Shown: in pieces, positions 1 to 5,196 of the stretch
How positions within the stretch are numbered: position 1 is the first letter of the stretch
Layout of the letters: every line of letters starts with the position of its first letter
Assembly (NCBI GenBank): GCA_019137115.1
Contig: JAGVSV010000077.1
Location: forward strand, 1 to 8,646
Reading direction: 5' to 3'
DNA from: Bacillota bacterium
GTDB lineage: Bacteria > Bacillota > Clostridia > Christensenellales > Aristaeellaceae
Length of the DNA: 8,646 nt
The notes under the pieces: generated by a model
Told to the model about the DNA's origin: nothing
Databases searched by the model: none
What the model saw: only the letters and a program-made list of their open reading frames with translations
Program-made: the position numbers and the translations under genes

Positions 1-68
1 ATCTGCTCTTCTAAACTGGGCGGGCACAGCTCCTGCTGCTCCCTGCGCTTGCCCTCTTCATATCCCAT
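1..68 (-). CDS. Partial 5' end of an unidentified divergent gene
   Basis: An open frame reads leftward from an ATG at 66-68 for 22 codons and leaves the window without a stop. The peptide is very hydrophilic, rich in Glu, Gln, Arg and Lys, and begins MGYEEGKRREQQEL. Codon use (GAG, GGC, AAG, CGC, CAG, CTG, CCG) matches the GC-rich genes of the window. A perfect extended -10 element (97-105) lies just upstream on the same strand, giving a predicted leader of about 22 nt. The only Shine-Dalgarno-like element is GGAG at 81-84, 12 nt from the ATG, which is longer than ideal. The charged start argues against a signal peptide or membrane helix at the N-terminus. Too little is visible to name a family. 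That a gene starts here is likely but unproven. Confidence 0.5.
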   Translation of the reverse strand, partial: MGYEEGKRREQQELCPPSLEEQ

Positions 69-96
69 GGCTGAAATACGCTCCGCTTTTTCTTAC

Positions 97-105
97 ATTA
101 TATCA
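97..105 (-). promoter_or_regulatory. Extended -10 promoter for the left-edge gene
   Basis: On the minus strand the sequence reads TGATATAAT, a perfect TGn plus TATAAT extended -10 element. Transcription would start near position 90 and read toward the ATG at 68. The -35 region is poor (about three matches to TTGACA near 119-125), as is usual for extended -10 promoters. An imperfect inverted repeat covers that -35 region. Confidence 0.6.
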
Positions 106-117
106 CTTTTTACCCTG

Positions 118-138
118 CTGTTCTGAGTTTTCGGACAG
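118..138. repeat. Imperfect inverted repeat over the -35 region of the leftward promoter
   Basis: Arms CTGTTCTGA (118-126) and TCGGACAG (131-138) pair over eight positions with one bulged T, one G-T pair and a GTTT loop. The repeat lies where the -35 element of the leftward promoter would be, so it could be a regulator's operator. It could equally be chance. No regulator family is recognised. Confidence 0.3.
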
Positions 139-150
139 TCTGACCAAACT

Positions 151-185
151 AAGAATCCTCAACAAAATGGGGGTTCTTTTCTTGA
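151..185 (+). terminator. Terminator-like hairpin between divergent promoters
   Basis: AAGAATCC (151-158) pairs with GGGTTCTT (171-178) with one G-T pair. Two inner pairs can form across an A-rich loop. The right arm runs into a T-rich stretch (177-185). This resembles a rho-independent terminator read rightward, yet no rightward gene is visible upstream of it. It may insulate the kinase promoter, end a short leader or small RNA, or be a relic. There is no coding sequence between 69 and 314. Confidence 0.35.
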
Positions 186-252
186 TTGTTTGCTAAAAAG
201 ACACCCTCGCTTTATGGCCATTCTTTTTGTCTGCCATTGGAGTGGATCGCCC

Positions 253-281
253 TTGACCACCGAGTCCCGCCTTTGTAAAAT
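253..281 (+). promoter_or_regulatory. Promoter of the glycerate kinase gene
   Basis: TTGACC (253-258) and TAAAAT (276-281) are separated by 17 bp, each with five of six matches to the sigma-A hexamers. Transcription would start near 288. That leaves a leader of about 27 nt containing the GGGAGG ribosome binding site at 302-307. Confidence 0.7.
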
Positions 282-314
282 CAAGCTATCCAGGATTTGA
301 CGGGAGGATAGGCG

Positions 315-1550
315 ATGTCCCTTCGGGCGGATGCGGACAGAATCATACAGGAGGCCATCAAGGCGGTGCTGCCGGAGGAGGCGGTGCGGACGGCGCTGGA
401 TGGGTTTGAGGTGCCGGAGGGCGGGCAGGTGGTGCTGGTCGCCATCGGCAAGGCAGCGTGGCGCATGGCGCATGCAGCGTGGAACGTGCTGGACGCGAGA
501 ATTGACCGCGGGCTGGTTGTCACCAAGCACGGGCACAGTCTGGGGCCGATTGCGGATTTTGAGATGGTGGAAGCCGGCCATCCGGTGCCGGATCAGCACT
601 CCTATCAGGCGGCGGACAAGGCGCTGGCGCTGGTGCAGGGGTTGTCAGAGCGGGACCGGGTGCTGTTTTTGGTGTCCGGCGGGGGATCAGCGTTGTTTGA
701 GAAGCCGCTGATTCCGGCCGCTGAAATGGCTGACATCAACGCACAGCTGCTGCGCAGCGGCGCCAGCATCACGCAGATCAACACCATCCGCAAGCGGCTG
801 TCCGGTGTCAAGGGGGGCCGATTCGGGCTGGCGTGTGCGCCAGCGCGGGTGTATTCCGTCATTCTGTCGGACATTATCGGCGATCCGCTGGACATGATCG
901 CGTCAGGCCCCGCCGCGCCGGACAGCTCCACCTGCGCGCAGGCGATCGCCATCGCCAAACAATTTGACCTAAAGCTAAGCACAGAAGCCTGGGCGCTGCT
1001 TGATTCGGAAACGCCCAAAGACCTGCCACACGTGACCAGCGTTATCAGCGGCAGTGTGCGCGCATTGTGCAAAGCAGCGGAGGACGCGTGCCGTGCATTG
1101 GGGTACACGCCGATGACGCTGGGGGATTCGGTGGATTGTCAGGCACGGGAACTGGGGCTGGTACTGTCCGCGATTGCCAGGCGGCACCAGCACAGCGAAA
1201 CTTCGGTTGCTTTCCTGATGGGCGGAGAAACCGTGGTGAAGGTGATCGGCGGGGGAAAGGGCGGGCGCAACCAGGAAGTCGCGCTGGCCGCTGCCAGGGG
1301 CATTGCCGGTTGTGTGGAAACCGCCGTGTTCTCCTTTGGCTCCGATGGCACCGACGGCCCGACCGACGCGGCGGGCGGCTATGTGAATGGCCGAACGCTG
1401 GAGAGCATGGCCTCCCTGGGCATCAACCCCGATGACTCCCTGGCGCGCAACGATGCCTACCCCGCGCTTGCCGCCGTGGACGGGCTGATCATGACCGGGC
1501 CGACCGGCACCAACGTCAATGACCTGTCCGTGGTCTTGATCAGGCGGTAA
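315..1550 (+). CDS. Glycerate 2-kinase (DUF4147/MOFRL family)
   Basis: The 411-residue protein is full length for the GckA/TtuD/GLYCTK type of glycerate kinase, which phosphorylates D-glycerate with ATP to 2-phosphoglycerate and feeds it into lower glycolysis in the cytoplasm. The N-terminal DUF4147 domain (about 5-235) shows AIGKAA (43-48), the Gly-rich FLVSGGGSALF (118-128) and ILSDIIGD plus IASGPAAPD (183-203). The C-terminal MOFRL domain (about 295-405) shows GGETVVKVIGGGKGGRNQE (303-321), SDGTDGPTDAAG (343-354) and the terminal GPTGTNVNDL. All family motifs look intact. The start is supported by GGGAGG ending 7 nt before the ATG, and a good promoter lies at 253-281. No metabolic partner gene is adjacent, so the glycerate source is unknown. 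A diverged copy of the last 15 codons and the downstream hairpin follows the stop. Confidence 0.93.
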   Translation: MSLRADADRIIQEAIKAVLPEEAVRTALDGFEVPEGGQVVLVAIGKAAWRMAHAAWNVLDARIDRGLVVTKHGHSLGPIADFEMVEAGHPVPDQHSYQAADKALALVQGLSERDRVLFLVSGGGSALFEKPLIPAAEMADINAQLLRSGASITQINTIRKRLSGVKGGRFGLACAPARVYSVILSDIIGDPLDMIASGPAAPDSSTCAQAIAIAKQFDLKLSTEAWALLDSETPKDLPHVTSVISGSVRALCKAAEDACRALGYTPMTLGDSVDCQARELGLVLSAIARRHQHSETSVAFLMGGETVVKVIGGGKGGRNQEVALAAARGIAGCVETAVFSFGSDGTDGPTDAAGGYVNGRTLESMASLGINPDDSLARNDAYPALAAVDGLIMTGPTGTNVNDLSVVLIRR

Positions 1551-1578
1551 CGTGCCAGCATCCTCTTGCCGCGGCGGA
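1488..1578 (+). repeat. Copy 1 of a duplicated glycerate kinase 3' end
   Basis: This unit begins at ATCATGAC inside the kinase gene, runs through its stop (1548-1550) and continues 28 bp downstream. It matches 1586-1675 at an offset of 97-98 bp. It is part of the intact gene; only the second copy is orphaned. Confidence 0.85.
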
Positions 1579-1581
1579 TGC
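1558..1581 (+). terminator. Hairpin after the glycerate kinase stop
   Basis: GCATCC (1558-1563) pairs with GGATGC (1576-1581) just after the stop codon. No strong T run follows, so termination would be weak. Comparison with the second copy suggests an ancestral perfect stem, GCATCCGC, eight-base loop, GCGGATGC, which has decayed here. Confidence 0.35.
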
Positions 1582-1585
1582 GTTC

Positions 1586-1675
1586 ATCATGACACACCAA
1601 CTGGCACCAACGTCAATGACTTATCTGTGGTGTTGATCAGACGGTAACGTGCCAGCATCCGCTTGCCGCTGCGGA
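1586..1675 (+). pseudogene. Remnant of a second glycerate kinase gene (3' end only)
   Basis: The sequence encodes PTGTNVNDLSVVLIRR followed by a stop at 1645-1647, the same C-terminus as the intact kinase. It then repeats the 28 bp that follow that gene with two mismatches. From the shared GGCACC to the stop, the five base differences are all synonymous (CTG/TTA, TCC/TCT, GTC/GTG, AGG/AGA). The rest of the gene is missing: homology starts at ATCATGAC (1586-1593), one base is lost soon after, and there is no start or upstream body. The silent divergence means this tail evolved as part of a working gene before it was cut off. It is either what remains of a resident allele displaced by an incoming one or of a deleted tandem paralogue. 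It is not expected to be expressed as a protein. Confidence 0.8.
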
Positions 1676-1680
1676 GGTGC
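1655..1680 (+). terminator. Second copy of the kinase downstream hairpin
   Basis: TCCGC (1658-1662) pairs with GCGGA (1671-1675) around an eight-base loop. GCA (1655-1657) and TGC (1678-1680) can extend the stem across a two-base bulge. CCCTTT follows, a weak T tract. It is the duplicate of the hairpin at 1558-1581 and could act as a poor terminator upstream of the next promoter. Confidence 0.35.
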
Positions 1681-1750
1681 CCTTTGCGAATAGGCCCACC
1701 GCCGCCGACATCAACCACACTTCCTACATCCTGTTCCAGCCTGCCTGAGC

Positions 1751-1764
1751 GTTTGCCGGCAAAC
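1751..1764. promoter_or_regulatory. 14-bp perfect palindrome, candidate operator
   Basis: GTTTGCCGGCAAAC is a perfect 14-bp palindrome with no spacer. It lies in a non-coding gap, about 60 bp upstream of the -35 element of the phosphodiester glycosidase promoter. Its position and symmetry suit the site of a dimeric regulator. No regulator gene is in the window, so the role is inferred. The rest of 1676-1823 shows no gene. Confidence 0.4.
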
Positions 1765-1823
1765 CATGCCCGCCCAAAACGCTACCTCCGTACAAATTGT
1801 TACACAAGTGTGCAGTTTCTCGT

Positions 1824-1852
1824 TTGCCCCGCATCCCCCGCAGTTGTACAAT
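1824..1852 (+). promoter_or_regulatory. Promoter of the glycosidase-SDR operon
   Basis: TTGCCC (1824-1829) and TACAAT (1847-1852) are 17 bp apart, giving four and five of six matches to the sigma-A hexamers. The -10 overlaps the small palindrome TTGTACAA (1844-1851). Transcription would start near 1859, leaving a leader of about 27 nt with AGGAGGT at 1874-1880. The -35 hexamer and spacing equal those before the Smr gene. Confidence 0.6.
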
Positions 1853-1885
1853 ACATCCGGCGGCTGTTGCCGCAGGAGGTTTTTC

Positions 1886-2737
1886 ATGCGTACAAGGATT
1901 GTCTGTTTGGTTGTGTTGATGTTGCTGGTGTTCCTGCCGGTGGGTATGGCGGAGGAGCAGCCTGTGTTTGCTGACCTGCGCACGATGGCGCCCGCCGGCA
2001 CGTTCCTGGGGCCGGGGCAGGAGCCGGTTTATGACACCAACAGTTACCGCAGTGAGCACATCGCCATCACGATCTCCAAGGAGCGGGTGGATCAGGCGGA
2101 TGTGACGATCGCGGATATTTACGTCACCAGCGTTCAGTACCTGCGGCGCGCGTTCAGCGCCGGCGCGTGGCGCAAGCCGGCCGACCGCGTGTCGTCCATC
2201 GCGCTGAGCAACAACGCCATCCTGGCCATCTCCGGGGATTATGCCTCGCTGCTGGATGCGGGTTTGGTGGCCGCCAACGGTGAAATCTACCGCAAGTCTG
2301 ACAACAAGGCGCGCGACAACTGCCTGATCTTTACGGACGGGCGCATGGTCACCTACCCCAGGCGGGCGATGAAATCCGCGGAGATGATGACCGACGACCT
2401 GTGGCACTCCTTCCTGTTCGGGCCGCGGCTGCTGGATGATGACGGCCAGCCGTTCCCCAAGTTTGACTCCAAGGTGGGCGTGGCCAACCCGCGCAGCGTG
2501 ATCGGCTACTACGCGCCCGGCCACTACTGCTTTGTGCTGGTGGACGGCCGCAGTTCGCAGAGCAAGGGGCTGGCTATGACGCCGCTGAGCCGCTTCATGT
2601 CCGAGCTGGGCTGCAAGCAGGCATATAATCTGGACGGCGGCCAGTCCGCGATGATGTACTTCCGCGGGGAGATCATCACCGAGCCGTACAACGGCGGGCG
2701 CAAAATCTCCGACATCGTCTATATCGGCCTGCAATAG
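1886..2737 (+). CDS. Secreted phosphodiester glycosidase (NAGPA domain) family protein
   Basis: This 283-residue protein belongs to the NAGPA/DUF2233 family, relatives of the mammalian uncovering enzyme that cleaves sugar-1-phosphodiester bonds; bacterial members are exported, envelope-associated and mostly of unknown substrate. A signal peptide is clear: MRTR, a hydrophobic core at about 5-21 and a likely cleavage near MAEE. The NAGPA domain spans about 55-282, with AISGDYA (114-120), LFGPRLL (177-183), NPRSVIG (201-207), VDGR (219-222) and the hallmark NLDGGQSAMM (248-257), ending SDIVYIG. An in-frame ATG at 1766 would add 40 residues, but AGGAGGT sits 5 nt before the ATG at 1886, the signal peptide begins there, and the promoter lies within the longer version. 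The SDR gene follows after 12 bp, so the two are co-transcribed. The first motif reads SGDY where relatives often have NGGY or NGGF. Family placement is confident; the substrate is unknown. Confidence 0.88.
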   Translation: MRTRIVCLVVLMLLVFLPVGMAEEQPVFADLRTMAPAGTFLGPGQEPVYDTNSYRSEHIAITISKERVDQADVTIADIYVTSVQYLRRAFSAGAWRKPADRVSSIALSNNAILAISGDYASLLDAGLVAANGEIYRKSDNKARDNCLIFTDGRMVTYPRRAMKSAEMMTDDLWHSFLFGPRLLDDDGQPFPKFDSKVGVANPRSVIGYYAPGHYCFVLVDGRSSQSKGLAMTPLSRFMSELGCKQAYNLDGGQSAMMYFRGEIITEPYNGGRKISDIVYIGLQ

Positions 2738-2749
2738 AGGAGGGGCACC

Positions 2750-3760
2750 ATGGCTACGCAATACCTGGTTACCGGCGCCACAGGGTTTCTGGGCGGCCAT
2801 GTGGTGCGCCAGTTGGTGGCGCAGGGCCACAGGGTGCGTGCCCTGGTGCTGCCTGATGACCGGACCGCTTCCACGCTGCCCGAGGGCACACAGATCGTGC
2901 CCGGCGACGTGCTGGATACCGACAGTCTGAAGCGCTTTTTTGACAAGAGGGCAGGCGACCAGCTGGTGGTGATCCACTGTGCCAGCATCATTACGATGCG
3001 CTGGGAGGTGGACGAGCGCGTGCGCGCGGTCAACGTGGGCGGAACGCGCAAAATCATCAAATTCTGCCTGCAGAACAACGCGCGGCTGGTCTATGTCAGC
3101 AGCGTGCATGCCATCCCAGAAGCCCCGCACGGGCACACGATGACCGAGCCGGATGTCTTTGACCCCGCGCTGGTGGAAGGCGGCTACGCCAAAACAAAGG
3201 CCGAGGCAACGCGCGCGGTGATGGACAGCGTCAAGAAGGACGGGCTGCGGGCCAGCACCGTGCACCCCAGCGGCCTGTGCGGCCCCGGCGACACCCAGGG
3301 CGGGTATTTCACACAGATGTTCATTGACTATGCCGCCGGCAACATCCCCGCCGGTGTGGTCGGCGGCTACGGCTTTGCCGATGTCAGGGACGTGGCGGCT
3401 GCCGTCATCGCCTGCGTGGAGAAGGGGCGCATCGGCGTGCCCTACGTCCTGGATGGCGATTATGTGACCGTCCGGCAGATCTTTGACGTGCTGCACCGCG
3501 ACCTTGGCATGCGCAAGACCCGGCTGTACGTGCCGCTGTGGGTGGCGCGCCTGTTCCTGCCGCTGTTCACAGCATGGTACCGGATGCGCAACCAGAAGCC
3601 TGTGTTCAACAGCTACTCGCTGTACACCCTGGGCGTCAACGGCAGCTTCTCATCCAATCGCGCGCGGACGGAGTTGGGCTTTGCGCCGCGCCCGTACCAG
3701 GAATCCATGGCCGATGCCGTGCGCTGGCTGATCGCGCAGGGGCGCATCTCGCTGAACTGA
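2750..3760 (+). CDS. NAD(P)-dependent epimerase/dehydratase, extended SDR family
   Basis: The 336-residue protein has the full extended short-chain dehydrogenase layout. TGATGFLG (8-15) is the dinucleotide-binding glycine motif. PGDV (51-54) matches the adenine-contacting Asp region. Ser117 or Ser118 with YAKTK (Tyr146, Lys150) supplies the catalytic residues, and HPSGLCGPG (172-180) and DVRD (211-214) follow. It should bind NAD(H) or NADP(H) and act on a sugar nucleotide, sugar or similar hydroxy/keto compound; the style resembles dihydroflavonol-reductase-like and hopanoid-associated epimerase-like members. Residues about 260-277 form a hydrophobic, aromatic stretch flanked by Arg and Lys that may lie on the membrane. 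AGGAGG starts one base after the preceding stop, 6 nt from this ATG, so translation is closely linked to the glycosidase. The exact substrate cannot be told from sequence. Confidence 0.9.
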   Translation: MATQYLVTGATGFLGGHVVRQLVAQGHRVRALVLPDDRTASTLPEGTQIVPGDVLDTDSLKRFFDKRAGDQLVVIHCASIITMRWEVDERVRAVNVGGTRKIIKFCLQNNARLVYVSSVHAIPEAPHGHTMTEPDVFDPALVEGGYAKTKAEATRAVMDSVKKDGLRASTVHPSGLCGPGDTQGGYFTQMFIDYAAGNIPAGVVGGYGFADVRDVAAAVIACVEKGRIGVPYVLDGDYVTVRQIFDVLHRDLGMRKTRLYVPLWVARLFLPLFTAWYRMRNQKPVFNSYSLYTLGVNGSFSSNRARTELGFAPRPYQESMADAVRWLIAQGRISLN

Positions 3761-3831
3761 TTGATAAACACCCGGAACTATGATAGCATGCGGCCGTAGA
3801 TTGACCCAACGACGACAAGACGGAGCCATGC

Positions 3832-5196
3832 ATGCAAGCCGAAGAAAAGCCTGACAAGCGAGCACCCGGCGCGTCCATCACCCGCCTGTACCGCAAGTTC
3901 GAGACGCACTGGATGGTACCTGGCGATGACAGCAGCGCCGACCGGTTTGTCCTGATCCAATACAACATCACCGCCAACGTGATTGCCAACCTCGTGGGCG
4001 GCAATTTCTTTGCCGGCTTGATGCTGCTGTTGAAAGCGGACAACAGTTTTATCGGGCTTATGACCATGATCATCTTTGGCGCGAACCTGCTGCAGCTGTT
4101 CTCCCCCTACGTCCTGGAACGCTTCGAACGCCGCAAAAAACTGCTGATCGGCCTGCGCGTCGCGATGCAGTCGATCAACATTGTCTTTATCGGCATTGTA
4201 CCGCTGCTGCCGCTGTCCTACAGCACCAAGCTGACGCTGCTGGCGCTGTCGGTGTTCTTGGTCAACGCGTTGGGGGCGCTGATGTCGCCGGGGTACAGCG
4301 TGTGGCACATGGCGCACATTCCGCAGCGAGTGCGGGTGTCCTTTTTCTCCGTGGTGTCGATGCTCAACGGCATTTTTGTGGCGGTAATGAACCTGGCCGC
4401 CTCCCGCGTGCTGGACAGTTTCAAGCAGGCCGGCAATGAGCTGCTGGGGCTGGAGCTGCTGCGCATCGTGGCGCTGGCGATTGCGGTGTATGACATCTAC
4501 CTGTTGATCAAACTGCGCGAACTGCCGCGCACCGCGCCGGGCAGGAAAATCAAGTTCACCGACCTGGTCGTCAAACCCTGGAAGGAGCGCGTCTATCTGC
4601 GCACGGTGCTGGTGGTCGTCATGTGGAGCATGATCGCCAACATCCCCGGCTCGTACTACACGGTGTATCTGCTCAAGGACCTGAACGTCAGCTATTCCTA
4701 CATCACGCTGATCAACATGATGAACGTGGTGGTGCTGATCGCCTTTATGCCGCTGTGGCGCAAGCTGTTCTCCCGGCGGTCTTGGCTTAAACCCTTAAGC
4801 TGGGCGATGATGCTGTTTGCGCCGCACTACCTGATGTTGGCGCTGGTTTCGCCCCAGCTTATGTGGCTGTACCCGGTGGGCTCGATCTGGGCGTACATCT
4901 GCATGGTGGGCATCAGCCTGGCATTCACCAGCGTGGCGTATGTGAACATCCCGCACGAAAACCAGACGCTGTTCATCGGCTTTTATTCCACCATGTCCAA
5001 CCTCGGCGCGCTGGTGGGCGCTTTCCTGTCGCGCACGTTCATGACGGCCTTTGAGGGCACGTCGTTTATGCTCTTGGGCATCCCCTTTGGCGAAAAGCAG
5101 GTCATGATGATGGCGGTGGGTTTCCTGATGCTGGGGGCGGGCCTTGCGGTGCGCGCGATCTACAACCGCAACTCGCTGGGCAGGGTCGAAACCTAA
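3832..5196 (+). CDS. MFS-type membrane transporter
   Basis: The 454-residue protein is an integral membrane protein with about 12 predicted helices, roughly at 44-68, 74-92, 106-124, 130-150, 168-190, 205-226, 256-275, 286-308, 322-340, 345-368, 380-400 and 424-445. The loop LERFERRKK (95-103) between helices 2 and 3 resembles MFS motif A, and the central loop at about 228-255 is basic. A cytoplasmic tail of about 40 residues precedes helix 1. Size and topology fit a major facilitator secondary transporter, but no substrate signature is recognised. CGGAG ends 6 nt before the ATG at 3832; an ATG at 3828 is out of frame and stops after eight codons. The 71-bp gap to the SDR gene has no clear terminator or strong promoter, so read-through from the upstream operon is plausible. 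The stop overlaps the convergent CotH gene by 4 bp. Confidence 0.8.
   Translation: MQAEEKPDKRAPGASITRLYRKFETHWMVPGDDSSADRFVLIQYNITANVIANLVGGNFFAGLMLLLKADNSFIGLMTMIIFGANLLQLFSPYVLERFERRKKLLIGLRVAMQSINIVFIGIVPLLPLSYSTKLTLLALSVFLVNALGALMSPGYSVWHMAHIPQRVRVSFFSVVSMLNGIFVAVMNLAASRVLDSFKQAGNELLGLELLRIVALAIAVYDIYLLIKLRELPRTAPGRKIKFTDLVVKPWKERVYLRTVLVVVMWSMIANIPGSYYTVYLLKDLNVSYSYITLINMMNVVVLIAFMPLWRKLFSRRSWLKPLSWAMMLFAPHYLMLALVSPQLMWLYPVGSIWAYICMVGISLAFTSVAYVNIPHENQTLFIGFYSTMSNLGALVGAFLSRTFMTAFEGTSFMLLGIPFGEKQVMMMAVGFLMLGAGLAVRAIYNRNSLGRVET

Noticed and set aside
1766..1885. A 40-residue N-terminal extension of the glycosidase from the ATG at 1766
   Set aside because: It contains the predicted promoter, lacks a ribosome binding site, and precedes a clear signal peptide that starts at the ATG at 1886 with AGGAGGT in place.
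1724..3496. A 590-codon open frame on the minus strand opposite the glycosidase and SDR genes
   Set aside because: It is rich in His, Arg and Gln with no recognisable domain, has no ribosome binding site, and runs across two well-supported genes and their junction. It is a by-product of GC-rich codon use on the other strand.
3756..3784. A promoter for the transporter with TATGAT at 3779-3784
   Set aside because: The -10 is fair, but the hexamer 17 bp upstream is poor (ACTGAT), and TTGATA at 3761-3766 is only 12 bp away. It is too weak to list as a feature.
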